Shown: positions 8,308 through 15,772, counted from the first letter of the stretch. The stretch is 15,772 nt of DNA from an uncultured Clostridia bacterium (GCA_944381295.1 CALWKP010000148.1:1-15772); one strand, 5' to 3'. The notes: generated by a model not told the origin, from the letters alone. Numbers and translations: made by a program.

Positions 8308-8326
8308 ACCGCGGCCGAGGGTATAC
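8293..8326 (+). repeat. Inverted repeat over the hpt stop, before the ftsH ribosome binding site
   Basis: GTATAC at 8293-8298 recurs at 8321-8326. Being palindromic, the two copies can pair with each other, enclosing a second stem of GCGG 8300-8303 with CCGC 8309-8312. The hpt stop codon sits at the top of this hairpin. It ends 7 bases before the ftsH AAGGAG, and there is no T-run. It may affect ftsH translation or mRNA end stability; it may also be chance. Confidence 0.3.
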
Positions 8327-8350
8327 GACCACGAAGGAGTGAAACAACTG

Positions 8351-10312
8351 TTGGATAACAAGAAAACGCTGCGGAACCTCGCTATTTATCTGGGGATTCC
8401 CATTATTATCGTGATAGTGCTGCTATTCATGACAAAAGGGATGATGCAGCCGCAGAAAACGTACTCATTTTCTGAGATCGTGGGATTTTTCCGTGATCAG
8501 AAGGTTACAGAATATTCCATGAACCTTGGCAGCGGCGAGATGCAGTTGACCGTGTTGGATGAGACAGGTAATCCGAAAAAGATCACCTATATGGCGCCGG
8601 ATGTCGGGCTGATGTATGAGGAGACAAAAGAATACGTCAAGGAATATGATGAGGCGCATCCCGGGAAAGAGATGGTCCGGGATTATCAGGCTCCGGCGGA
8701 TACATCGTTCCTGATGAATTTCCTGCCGATGATTATTCTGTTTGCGATCATGATTCTGTTCTGGTGGTTCATGATGAAGCGATTGAACGCCAGCATGGGC
8801 GATGCCGGAAAGCAGATGAACTTTGGCAAAGCGAAGATCAAGCAGATGGCGGATGAAAAGCGCAAGACCACGTTTGCAGATGTTGCGGGTGCCGATGAAG
8901 AAAAAGAAGAACTTCGGGAGATCGTAGAATTCCTGAAAAATCCGAAGAAATATAACGAATTGGGGGCACGTATTCCGAAAGGGGTACTTTTGGTGGGCCC
9001 TCCGGGTACCGGTAAAACGCTGCTTGCCAGAGCAGTGGCAGGGGAAGCAGGGGTACCGTTCTTCTCGATTTCCGGTTCGGACTTTGTAGAAATGTTCGTC
9101 GGTGTTGGTGCATCGCGTGTGCGTGATTTGTTTGACCAGGCGAAAAAGAATTCTCCATGTATCATTTTTATTGATGAAATCGATGCGGTTGGCCGTCAGC
9201 GCGGCGCTGGACTGGGCGGCGGGCACGATGAACGTGAACAGACCTTGAACCAGTTGCTGGTGGAAATGGACGGTTTTGGCGCGAACGAAGGCGTCATCAT
9301 GATTGCGGCGACGAACCGGCCGGATATACTTGACCCGGCGTTGATGCGTCCCGGACGTTTTGACCGCCAGGTGATGGTAGGCTATCCGGATATTAAGGGC
9401 CGCGAAGAGATTTTGAAGGTACACGCGAGAGGCAAGCCGATTGCGCCAAACGTGAAGCTGAAAACGATCGCGCAGTCTACGGCTGGCTTTACCGGCGCAG
9501 ATTTGGAAAACCTGCTGAATGAAGCAGCGTTGCTGGCTGCCCGGAAGAATCTGAAAGCGATCACCATGACGGAGATCGAAGAAGCGACGATCAAGGTCGT
9601 TGTAGGTACGGAAAAGAAGAGCCATGTGATGACGGAAAAGGAAAAGACCCTGACGGCATATCACGAAGGCGGCCATGCAGTAGCGACATATTATTGCCCG
9701 ACACAGGACCCGGTGCACCAGATTTCAATTATCCCGCGTGGGATGGCAGGCGGTTATACGATGCAGCTGCCCACAGAGGATCGTTCCTATAAGAGCAAGA
9801 AGGAAATGCTGGATAGCTTGATTGTTCTGCTTGGCGGACGTGTTGCAGAAGCGCTGGTGCTGGACGATATTTCCACAGGTGCGTCGAATGATATTGAACG
9901 TGCGACAAAGACAGCGCGTTCCGTGGTGACAAAATATGGTATGAGCGATACGCTTGGACCGATCACTTATGGAGCGGACAGCTCGGAACCGTTTTTGGGC
10001 CGCGATATGGGGCATATTCGGGATTACTCAGAGACAACGGCTTCTGCCATTGATACCGAGATCAAAACCATCATGTCCAATGCGTACCAGAAAACAGAGA
10101 ACATTTTGCGGGAACATATTGATAAGCTGCATGAAGTAGCACGGTATTTGTTCCTGCATGAAAAGATGACGGGTGAAGAGTTCCGGGAACTGATGGAAAA
10201 GGGACCGGAAACAGATTCCAAAGAAGAAGCTCCGGTAGAAAACACCGCATCCGCGGCAGAGATACCTCAGGATACCAGTGGAGCGGAAACAACGGAAACG
10301 TCGGAAGAATGA
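8351..10312 (+). CDS. ftsH: ATP-dependent zinc metalloprotease FtsH
   Basis: FtsH is the membrane-anchored AAA+ protease that removes misassembled membrane proteins and some regulators. With this start it has 653 residues. TM1 is at about 10-27, an extracytoplasmic domain at about 30-115, TM2 at about 118-141, Walker A GPPGTGKT at 216-223, Walker B IIFIDEID, the SRH motif RPGRFDRQ, zinc motif HEGGH at 438-442 and the third ligand D514 in GASND. The zinc motif has G where HEAGH is usual; ligands and catalytic Glu are kept. The acidic, Thr/Ser-rich tail is typical. The start needs care: a GTG at 8339 overlaps the AAGGAG at 8334-8339, so it is unlikely. TTG 8351 (11 bases downstream) is preferred; CTG 8348 is possible. 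A terminator follows at 10320. Confidence 0.96.
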   Translation: MDNKKTLRNLAIYLGIPIIIVIVLLFMTKGMMQPQKTYSFSEIVGFFRDQKVTEYSMNLGSGEMQLTVLDETGNPKKITYMAPDVGLMYEETKEYVKEYDEAHPGKEMVRDYQAPADTSFLMNFLPMIILFAIMILFWWFMMKRLNASMGDAGKQMNFGKAKIKQMADEKRKTTFADVAGADEEKEELREIVEFLKNPKKYNELGARIPKGVLLVGPPGTGKTLLARAVAGEAGVPFFSISGSDFVEMFVGVGASRVRDLFDQAKKNSPCIIFIDEIDAVGRQRGAGLGGGHDEREQTLNQLLVEMDGFGANEGVIMIAATNRPDILDPALMRPGRFDRQVMVGYPDIKGREEILKVHARGKPIAPNVKLKTIAQSTAGFTGADLENLLNEAALLAARKNLKAITMTEIEEATIKVVVGTEKKSHVMTEKEKTLTAYHEGGHAVATYYCPTQDPVHQISIIPRGMAGGYTMQLPTEDRSYKSKKEMLDSLIVLLGGRVAEALVLDDISTGASNDIERATKTARSVVTKYGMSDTLGPITYGADSSEPFLGRDMGHIRDYSETTASAIDTEIKTIMSNAYQKTENILREHIDKLHEVARYLFLHEKMTGEEFRELMEKGPETDSKEEAPVENTASAAEIPQDTSGAETTETSEE

Positions 10313-10319
10313 ACCTTGA

Positions 10320-10350
10320 GGGAAATGTTTTAACGCATTTCCCTTTTTCT
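10320..10350 (+). terminator. Intrinsic terminator after ftsH
   Basis: GGGAAATG at 10320-10327 pairs perfectly with CATTTCCC at 10336-10343 around an 8-base loop and runs straight into TTTTTCTT. It begins 8 bases after the ftsH stop. This marks the end of the rnj-to-ftsH transcription unit. Confidence 0.9.
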
Positions 10351-10376
10351 TCTGAATAGCAGGAATCAGAAAAGCG

Positions 10377-10465
10377 TCCTGAACACAGACTTCCCACCCG
10401 GCCTCCGTTGAATGCGGTAGCCGGGGTTTCCTTACGGGAAGAATGTTTTCTGTGATTTTTGAGGA
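10377..10465 (+). promoter_or_regulatory. Nested-stem RNA leader before the topoisomerase genes
   Basis: The spacer can fold as successive enclosed stems: TCCT 10377-10380 with AGGA 10462-10465; CACAG 10384-10388 with CTGTG 10450-10454; CTTCCC 10390-10395 with GGGAAG 10436-10441; CCCGGC 10397-10402 with GCCGGG 10420-10425; and CCG 10405-10407 with CGG 10415-10417 around a 7-base loop. A further small hairpin at 10469-10484 (TCCC/GGGA) sits just before the ribosome binding site. Nothing matches a riboswitch class I know and there is no T-run. No convincing promoter is seen in 10353-10505. The pairing is read directly; a regulatory role is inference. Confidence 0.4.
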
Positions 10466-10505
10466 AAGTCCCAGTGCAGCGGGAACAGGATAAGGGAGGA
10501 ACACT

Positions 10506-12485
10506 ATGGCAAAAAAAGCGGCTTACGGCAATGAAAGTATTTCTTCGCTGAAGGGAGCCGACAGGGTCCGGAAACGTCCGGCGGTTATTTTCGGGTCGGA
10601 CGGGATTGAGGGCTGTGAGCATTCAATTTTTGAAATATTATCCAACTCGATTGACGAAGCCCGTGAAGGATACGGGAAAAAGATCACGGTCACGCGGTAT
10701 GCAGACCTTTCGGTAGAAGTGGAAGATCACGGGCGGGGATGCCCGGTAGACTACAACCCAAGAGAAGGCCGGTATAACTGGGAACTGGCGTTCTGTGAAA
10801 TGTATGCAGGCGGGAAATACCACAACGATTCCGATGGAAGCTATGAATACTCCTTGGGATTGAACGGACTGGGACTTTGTGCCACACAATATGCTTCGGA
10901 ATATATGGATGTGGAGATTCGCAACGGCGGTTTTTTATACCGTCTGCATTTTGAAAAGGGAGAAAATATCGGCGGGCTGAAAAAAGAACCGTACAATAAA
11001 AAAGATACCGGGACAAAAATCCGCTGGAAACCAGATTTAGAAGTGTTTACCGATATCAATGTACCCGCCGATTATTATTTGGAAACGTTGAAACGGCAGG
11101 CGGTGGTGAATGCCGGGATCACCTTCCTGTTCCGGAACCAGACGGGGAATTCTTTTGAAACGACGGAATTTTGTTATCAGGATGGCATAGTCGATCATGC
11201 GAAAGAGCTGGCAGGGGAAGACGCCCTGACACCGGTACAATTCTGGCAGACGGAGCGGAAGGTCCGCGACCGGGAGGACAAGCCGGAATACAAGACGAAG
11301 ATCAATGTGGCGGTGGCGTTCTCCAACCGGAACCATCAGATCGAATACTATCACAATTCCAGCTGGCTGGAACATGGCGGTGCGCCGGATAAGGCAGTGC
11401 GCAACGCATTCGTATATCAAATCGACGCCTATTTGAAACAGGCGGGAAAATACAATAAAAATGAAAGTAAGATTACCTACGCCGACGTGGAGGACTGCCT
11501 GATTCTGGTGATTTCGTCCTTTTCGAACCGTACCTCGTATGAAAACCAGACAAAAAAGGCAATTACCAATAAAGGAATCCAGGAAGCCATGACGGAAATG
11601 CTCCGGCACCAGTTGGAAGTTTATTTTATTGAAAATCCATTGGATGCGGAAAAAATAGCAGGACAGGTGCTGATTAATAAAAGGAGCAGAGAGGACGCGG
11701 AAAAAACGCGGCTGAACCTGAAAAAGAAACTCACGACCAACATGGATGTGACAAGCAGGGTCGCCAAATTTGTGGACTGCCGCAGCCGGGATGCTTCTGA
11801 AAGGGAAATCTATATCGTGGAGGGGGACTCCGCGTTGGGTGCGTGCAAGCAGGCGCGGGACCCGGATTTCCAGGCGATCATGCCGATTCGCGGAAAGATT
11901 CTGAATTGTTTAAAAGCAGATTATGACAAGATTTTCAAAAGTGATATCATCACCGATCTCATGAAAGTGCTTGGCTGTGGGGTAGAAGTCAAGTCAAAGG
12001 CGAATAAAGACCTGTCCTCGTTTGACCTTTCGTTGCTGCGCTGGAACAAAATCATTCTCTGTACCGATGCCGATTATGATGGGTTTCAGATTCGCACGCT
12101 GCTTTTGACGATGTTGTATCGCCTGACGCCGACCTTGATACAGGAAGGTCGGGTATTTATTGCAGAATCGCCGTTGTTTGAGATCACGACCAAGGATGAA
12201 ACGTATTTCGCCTATACGGAAAAGGAAAAAGAAGATATCCTGAAACAGCTGGAAGGCAAAAAGTATACGCTCCAGCGGTCGAAAGGGCTTGGCGAAAACG
12301 AACCGGATATGATGAACCTGACGACGATGAACCCGGCGACACGCCGTTTGATTAAGGTTCTGCCGGAAGATGTGGAACGGACAGCAGAGATGTTTGATCT
12401 ATTGTTAGGGGATAACCTGAGCGGACGGAAAGATTATATCGCAGAAAAAGGATATTTGTATCTGGATGCAGTAGACGTGAGCTGA
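10506..12485 (+). CDS. parE: Divergent type IIA topoisomerase subunit B (ParE/GyrB-like)
   Basis: This is the ATPase/Toprim subunit that, with the next gene product, passes one DNA duplex through another. The product is 659 residues. The GHKL ATPase domain has catalytic E43 and N47 in EILSNSIDEA (S46 replaces the usual Asp), DHGRGCPVD with D74, and GLNGLG at 118-123 in place of the usual GLHGVG. The QTK loop is at 348-350. The Toprim domain has EGDSA at 439-443, where LGACKQ replaces the usual GGSAKQ, then PIRGKILN and DADYDG at 521-526. Core catalytic residues are intact, so it should be active. Divergence from canonical GyrB suggests a ParE or second-paralogue role; gyrase is not excluded. 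GGGAGG at 10494-10499 is 6 bases before the ATG. The partner gene follows 31 bases after the stop. Confidence 0.85.
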   Translation: MAKKAAYGNESISSLKGADRVRKRPAVIFGSDGIEGCEHSIFEILSNSIDEAREGYGKKITVTRYADLSVEVEDHGRGCPVDYNPREGRYNWELAFCEMYAGGKYHNDSDGSYEYSLGLNGLGLCATQYASEYMDVEIRNGGFLYRLHFEKGENIGGLKKEPYNKKDTGTKIRWKPDLEVFTDINVPADYYLETLKRQAVVNAGITFLFRNQTGNSFETTEFCYQDGIVDHAKELAGEDALTPVQFWQTERKVRDREDKPEYKTKINVAVAFSNRNHQIEYYHNSSWLEHGGAPDKAVRNAFVYQIDAYLKQAGKYNKNESKITYADVEDCLILVISSFSNRTSYENQTKKAITNKGIQEAMTEMLRHQLEVYFIENPLDAEKIAGQVLINKRSREDAEKTRLNLKKKLTTNMDVTSRVAKFVDCRSRDASEREIYIVEGDSALGACKQARDPDFQAIMPIRGKILNCLKADYDKIFKSDIITDLMKVLGCGVEVKSKANKDLSSFDLSLLRWNKIILCTDADYDGFQIRTLLLTMLYRLTPTLIQEGRVFIAESPLFEITTKDETYFAYTEKEKEDILKQLEGKKYTLQRSKGLGENEPDMMNLTTMNPATRRLIKVLPEDVERTAEMFDLLLGDNLSGRKDYIAEKGYLYLDAVDVS

Positions 12486-12516
12486 TGAAAGAGAATTTGA
12501 TTTGGAGTGGAAACGA

Positions 12517-14748
12517 ATGCCGAAAAAGAGAACGGAAAAAGAAAAAACGCAATCGAAGATGCATGGGGTGATTGCAGGAGCGGGCGAAGTGATGGAACAG
12601 CGCATTACAGAGACATTGGAACAGAACTACATGCCCTATGCGATGAGCGTGATCCTGTCGCGTGCAATCCCGGAGATCGTCGGGTTCAAGCATTCCCACA
12701 CGAAGCTGCTCTACACCATGTACAAGATGGGGCTGTTGGGCAGCGCGCGGACCAAAAGCGCAAATATTGTAGGCCAGACCATGAAGCTGAACCCGCACGG
12801 AGAATCCGCGATTTACGACACGATGGTACGCTTGAGCCGCGGGTATGAGGCGCTGCTGCATCCGTTTGTGGATTCCAAGGGGAATTTCGGGAAATTTTAT
12901 TCGCGGGATATGGCCTGGGCGGCGTCTCGGTATACGGAAGCACGTCTGGATGCGATTTGTCAGGAACTGTTCCGGGATATCGATAAGGACACGGTCGATT
13001 TTGTAGACAACTATGACAATACGATGAAGGAGCCTACCCTGCTGCCGGCAACCTTCCCGTCAATCCTGGTAAATGCCAATACAGGGATTGCGGTTGGTAT
13101 GGCAAGCTCGATCTGCACGTTCAACTTGGCAGAGGCGTGCCAGACGACGATTGCGCTGATGCGTGATCCGGAATGCGAGATTGAAGAGACCCTTTTGGCG
13201 CCTGATTTTCCGGGAGGAGGGCAGGCAATTTATGACCGAGCCCAGATTTCAGAGATTTACCGGACAGGCCGCGGTGGGATTAAAATACGTTCCCGGTACA
13301 GTTATGATAAGTCTGCGAATTGTATTGACGTGACGCAAATTTCTCCGACCACAACGGTGGAAGCGATTGTAGAAAAAGTAGTGGACCTTGTGAAGCAGGG
13401 AAAACTGAAAGAAGTGGCTGATATCCGCGACGAGACGGGCCTGGATGGGTTAAAGATCACCATAGACCTCAAAAGAGGGGTGGAACCGGAAAAATTAATG
13501 CAAAAACTGTTCCGGATGACGCCGCTGGAAGATACGTTCTCGTGTAATTTCAACGTGCTGATTGCAGGGGTACCGCGGGTAATGGGAGTCCGGGAACTGC
13601 TGGAAGAATGGATTGCGTTCCGGATCGAGTGTGTGCGCAGGCGTACGCATTATGATCTTGTGCGGAAACAGGAAAAGCTTCACCTGCTGGAAGGCTTACA
13701 GGCGATTTTGCTGGATATCGATAAGGCGATAGAAATTGTCCGGGAAACGGAAGAAGAGTCAGAAGTTGTGCCGAACCTGATGATCGGCTTTGGCATTGAT
13801 GAAACGCAGGCAGAATTTGTCGCGGAGATCAAGCTGCGCCATTTGAACCGGGAATATATCCTCAAGAGGACCGAGGAGATCACAGAGCTGCAAAAAGAGA
13901 TTGCAGAATTGCAGTCGGTTTTGGACAGCAAAGCGAAGGTCAAGGGCATTATTGTCGGTGAATTGCAAAATGTCGCAAAAAAATATGGACAGCCTCGGAA
14001 AACGATGATTCTGTATGCGGATGAGATGGAAGAAGAAAGTGTGGAAGAGGAAGTGCCGGATTACCCGGTAAATCTATTTTTCACGAAAGATGGGTATTTC
14101 AAGAAGATCACCCCGCAATCTCTGCGCATGAGCGGAGAGCAGAAACTGAAAGAGGGCGACAGTGTCTCACAGCAAATCGAATCGACGAATGCATCAGACC
14201 TGTTGTTTTTCACAGATCATTGCCAGGTGTATAAAGCAAAAGCAGCGGATTTTCCGGATACCAAAGCGAGCGTTCTGGGGGAATATATCCCGGCGAAACT
14301 GGGGATGGAAGAAGGGGAAAACGCTGTATACATGGCGGTGACAAAGGAATACGGCGGATATGTATTGTTTTTCTTTGAAAACGGGAAAGCGGCGAAAGTG
14401 GAAATGTCAGCGTATATGACAAAGACGAACCGCCGAAAACTGTTGAATTCTTATAGTGATAAAGCCCCACTGAGCGCGATGTATTATATACAGGAAGACG
14501 GGGAATTTTTGCTGACATCATCACAAGGACGGTTGCTGTTGTTCCATACCGGGGCGATACAGCCAAAGACTACACGGAATACACAGGGCGTTGCAGTAAT
14601 GACATTGAAGCGTGGACAGAGGCTGCTGCAGGCAGAACCGTATGCAGAAGGAAGGCTAAAAAATCCGGACCGTTATCGAAAGAATATTCCGGCAACGGGA
14701 GCGCTTCCCAACTCGCAGGAACTGGAAGGGGAACAGTTAAAGCTGTAA
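12517..14748 (+). CDS. parC: Divergent type IIA topoisomerase subunit A (ParC/GyrA-like)
   Basis: This is the DNA-cleaving subunit. The product is 743 residues from ATG 12517, chosen because GGAG at 12504-12507 lies 9 bases upstream; a TTG at 12502 overlaps that site. The catalytic tyrosine is Y139 in SRYTEARL, with R138 before it. The winged-helix region is altered: where GyrA/ParC have DGLKPVHRR, this has GFKHSHTK (K58 and H61 kept, the Arg pair replaced by T62-K63), and the usual HPHG is NPHG. The quinolone-contact Ser and acidic positions are kept as S97 and D101. A coiled-coil gate follows at about 440-490. A beta-pinwheel-like C-terminal domain covers about 510-740. No gyrase QRRGGKG box is seen, favouring a topoisomerase IV-like function. 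An opposite-facing terminator-like repeat follows. Confidence 0.85.
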   Translation: MPKKRTEKEKTQSKMHGVIAGAGEVMEQRITETLEQNYMPYAMSVILSRAIPEIVGFKHSHTKLLYTMYKMGLLGSARTKSANIVGQTMKLNPHGESAIYDTMVRLSRGYEALLHPFVDSKGNFGKFYSRDMAWAASRYTEARLDAICQELFRDIDKDTVDFVDNYDNTMKEPTLLPATFPSILVNANTGIAVGMASSICTFNLAEACQTTIALMRDPECEIEETLLAPDFPGGGQAIYDRAQISEIYRTGRGGIKIRSRYSYDKSANCIDVTQISPTTTVEAIVEKVVDLVKQGKLKEVADIRDETGLDGLKITIDLKRGVEPEKLMQKLFRMTPLEDTFSCNFNVLIAGVPRVMGVRELLEEWIAFRIECVRRRTHYDLVRKQEKLHLLEGLQAILLDIDKAIEIVRETEEESEVVPNLMIGFGIDETQAEFVAEIKLRHLNREYILKRTEEITELQKEIAELQSVLDSKAKVKGIIVGELQNVAKKYGQPRKTMILYADEMEEESVEEEVPDYPVNLFFTKDGYFKKITPQSLRMSGEQKLKEGDSVSQQIESTNASDLLFFTDHCQVYKAKAADFPDTKASVLGEYIPAKLGMEEGENAVYMAVTKEYGGYVLFFFENGKAAKVEMSAYMTKTNRRKLLNSYSDKAPLSAMYYIQEDGEFLLTSSQGRLLLFHTGAIQPKTTRNTQGVAVMTLKRGQRLLQAEPYAEGRLKNPDRYRKNIPATGALPNSQELEGEQLKL

Positions 14749-14788
14749 AAAAGCGAACCGCCCCGGGGAGAAACGCTCCGGAGCGGTT
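14747..14788 (-). terminator. Terminator-like hairpin with its T-run on the minus strand
   Basis: AACCGC at 14756-14761 pairs with GCGGTT at 14783-14788. Inner stems are CC/GG (14763-14764 with 14780-14781) and GGAG 14767-14770 with CTCC 14776-14779 around a 5-base loop. Six A residues at 14747-14752, three bases outside the stem, read as TTTTTT on the minus strand. On the plus strand the stem is followed by GCGGCTGG with no T-run. It starts right at the parC stop codon. It therefore looks like a terminator for antisense transcripts, although a weak plus-strand stop is possible. Confidence 0.45.
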
Positions 14789-14830
14789 GCGGCTGGCTGA
14801 AACGGCAAACGCACAGTTCATTTCAGCCGC
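14789..14830. repeat. Second inverted repeat between parC and secG
   Basis: GGCTGAAA at 14795-14802 pairs with TTTCAGCC at 14821-14828 (8 bp, 18-base loop). In another register GCGGCTG 14789-14795 pairs with CAGCCGC 14824-14830 (7 bp). No T-run follows on either strand. It lies directly after the first hairpin and may help define the 3' end of the topoisomerase mRNA. Confidence 0.4.
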
Positions 14831-14884
14831 CACAATTACTATTCCTCAAAAAGAAAGGAATATGCAAAAAAGTTTCGGGAAGTC

Positions 14885-14913
14885 TTGAAATAAGGCAATA
14901 AATATGGTATGAT
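14885..14913 (+). promoter_or_regulatory. Sigma-A promoter of secG
   Basis: TTGAAA at 14885-14890 and TATGAT at 14908-14913 are separated by 17 bases, and TGG directly before the -10 gives an extended -10. Transcription should begin near 14920, about 29 bases before the secG ATG. The region is AT-rich against GC-richer neighbours. This is the strongest promoter match I found in the window. Confidence 0.8.
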
Positions 14914-14948
14914 AATCAAAGTTGTCAATGATTTTCGGAGGTGCGGCT

Positions 14949-15203
14949 ATGAATGCCTTGCAGTTGATTTTTGGAATTATATTGTTGTTGTTCTCCATTG
15001 CGATCATTATCATTGTACTGCTTCAGGAAGGCCACCAGCAGAACTTAGGTGCAATTACCGGCGGCGCAGATACCTTTCTGTCGAAGAATAAAGCGCGTTC
15101 CGTAGATGCGTTTTTGGCCCGTTGGACGAAGGTGATTGCAATTGGCTTTTTTGTACTGGTAGGCGTGATCAATGTTGTAATGTTCTTTACCAGTGGACAA
15201 TAA
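14949..15203 (+). CDS. secG: Preprotein translocase subunit SecG
   Basis: SecG is the small auxiliary subunit of the SecYEG export channel and stimulates SecA-driven translocation. The product is 84 residues, normal for Firmicutes. It has two membrane helices, about residues 5-25 and 61-81, joined by a loop with the family motif LLQEGHQQNLGAITGGAD and FLSKNKARSVDAFLARWT. The start is ATG 14949 with GGAGG at 14937-14941, 7 bases upstream; an upstream TTG at 14922 lies close to the predicted transcript start and has no ribosome binding site. It has its own promoter and terminator and precedes rnr, as in many Bacillota (secG-rnr-smpB). Confidence 0.95.
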   Translation: MNALQLIFGIILLLFSIAIIIIVLLQEGHQQNLGAITGGADTFLSKNKARSVDAFLARWTKVIAIGFFVLVGVINVVMFFTSGQ

Positions 15204-15221
15204 GAATCAAAAATCGGACTT

Positions 15222-15250
15222 GCCCCGCTTTCTGGAAAGCGGGGCTTTTT
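15222..15250 (+). terminator. Intrinsic terminator after secG
   Basis: GCCCCGCTTT at 15222-15231 pairs perfectly with AAAGCGGGGC at 15236-15245 around a CTGG loop, followed directly by TTTTTGTCTT. It begins 18 bases after the secG stop, so secG is probably transcribed alone and rnr needs its own promoter. Confidence 0.95.
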
Positions 15251-15258
15251 GTCTTGTC

Positions 15259-15286
15259 TTGGGAAAACTAAAAAGATACGGATTAT
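15259..15286 (+). promoter_or_regulatory. Weak candidate promoter for rnr
   Basis: TTGGGA at 15259-15264 and GATTAT at 15281-15286 are 16 bases apart, each matching the consensus at four of six positions. A promoter is expected here because the strong secG terminator lies just upstream. TTGAAA at 15288-15293 followed by TTATGG is an alternative with a poorer spacer. Confidence 0.25.
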
Positions 15287-15346
15287 TTTGAAATTTGCGC
15301 GAAGTAGGGCGGTTATGGAGAACAGTGCAAGGATGCTTTGAAAGGA

Positions 15347-15367
15347 TGGGCGGCAGGCGGTCGCCCA
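15347..15367 (+). repeat. Hairpin just upstream of the rnr ribosome binding site
   Basis: TGGGCG at 15347-15352 pairs with CGCCCA at 15362-15367 around a 9-base loop. It ends 11 bases before AGGAGG at 15379-15384. There is no T-run. It could act as a leader stem that affects rnr mRNA stability or translation; chance is possible. Confidence 0.35.
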
Positions 15368-15388
15368 AAACAGAATTTAGGAGGAATT

Positions 15389-15772
15389 ATGAAAGGTCAG
15401 TTACAAGAAAAAATTTTGCATGAACTGCAAAAAAGCGGACGTGCCATGCATTCACGGGAATTATACCGCAGATGCGGAGGAAAAAACCGAGAGGCTTATC
15501 ACCGTGCGCTGGAAGCATTGCAGAAAGATGGCCGAGTGAGAGTTGGAAAACGAAACATGCTTCGGCTGACAAAGACAGAACGTCCGGCGAAAATTTCCCC
15601 GGAAATTCGAGGGCAGATTTCTGCGGTGATCGTGTCGCAGTCAAAAGGATTTGCTTTTGCCCGGTCGGAAGAAAATGGGCAGGACTATTTTATTTATACA
15701 GGAAATTTAAAAGGTGCGATGGCCGGGGACCAGGTCCTGTTGAAAAATGTGAGGAATTCGGAGCGTGGACCG
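15389..15772 (+). CDS. rnr: Ribonuclease R, N-terminal part (cut by window end)
   Basis: RNase R is a processive 3'-5' exoribonuclease that degrades structured RNA and acts with tmRNA/SmpB in decay of faulty mRNAs. Only the first 128 codons are present and no stop occurs before the window ends. Residues 1 to ~60 form a winged-helix-like region (REAYHRALEALQKDGRV). About 70-128 match the first cold-shock/OB domain of the RNB family: RGQISAVIVSQSKGFAFARS, then DYFIYTGNLKGAMAGDQVL, the counterpart of the family's GFGFV...DIFI...GAMHGD pattern. The catalytic RNB domain lies beyond the window. AGGAGG at 15379-15384 is only 4 bases from the ATG, a short spacing. Position after secG supports the call. 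Confidence 0.9.
   Translation, partial: MKGQLQEKILHELQKSGRAMHSRELYRRCGGKNREAYHRALEALQKDGRVRVGKRNMLRLTKTERPAKISPEIRGQISAVIVSQSKGFAFARSEENGQDYFIYTGNLKGAMAGDQVLLKNVRNSERGP

Noticed and set aside
8465..9718. 417-codon open frame on the minus strand opposite ftsH
   Set aside because: A shadow of a highly conserved gene; its composition is typical of antisense frames.
12502..12516. TTG start for the ParC-like protein
   Set aside because: It overlaps the GGAG that serves ATG 12517 and has no ribosome binding site of its own.
14922..14948. TTG start for SecG
   Set aside because: It falls within a few bases of the predicted transcript start, without a ribosome binding site; ATG 14949 has GGAGG at ideal spacing.

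Overview
The window reads as a housekeeping segment of a Clostridia-type Bacillota chromosome. All convincing genes lie on the plus strand. The gene order (rnj, gdpP, rplI, dnaB, tilS, hpt, ftsH, and later secG next to rnr) is typical of Firmicutes. Strong GGAGG-type ribosome binding sites, frequent GTG and TTG starts, a c-di-AMP phosphodiesterase and an RNase J support the same group. The class is inferred with fair confidence. The genus cannot be read from the sequence, though moderate GC and a divergent topoisomerase pair would fit gut-type Clostridia.

Layout. Bases 1-509 hold no gene I can defend. They do hold RNA-like structure: a closed fold at about 5-157 and several hairpins in the stretch leading to rnj. 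Bases 510-10312 form one tightly packed transcription unit: RNase J, GdpP, ribosomal protein L9, replicative helicase DnaB, TilS, hypoxanthine phosphoribosyltransferase and FtsH. A clear intrinsic terminator at 10320-10350 ends it. An AT-rich patch inside tilS carries a plausible extended -10 promoter that could drive hpt-ftsH separately.

Bases 10353-10505 are a spacer whose RNA can fold into nested stems. It leads into a two-gene unit encoding a divergent type IIA topoisomerase (GyrB/ParE-like, then GyrA/ParC-like). After that pair comes a GC-rich inverted repeat whose T-run is on the minus strand, so it resembles a terminator facing the wrong way. secG follows with its own near-consensus promoter and a strong terminator. 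The window ends inside rnr (RNase R), of which only the N-terminal 128 codons are present.

The genes cover RNA decay (RNase J, RNase R), translation and tRNA maturation (L9, TilS), replication and topology (DnaB, the topoisomerase), second-messenger turnover (GdpP), purine salvage (Hpt), and membrane protein quality control and export (FtsH, SecG). I saw no mobile element, CRISPR array, tRNA, rRNA or defence system. The least ordinary features are the divergent topoisomerase pair with the structured RNA before it, the structured leader before rnj, and the long basic N-terminal extension of RNase J.
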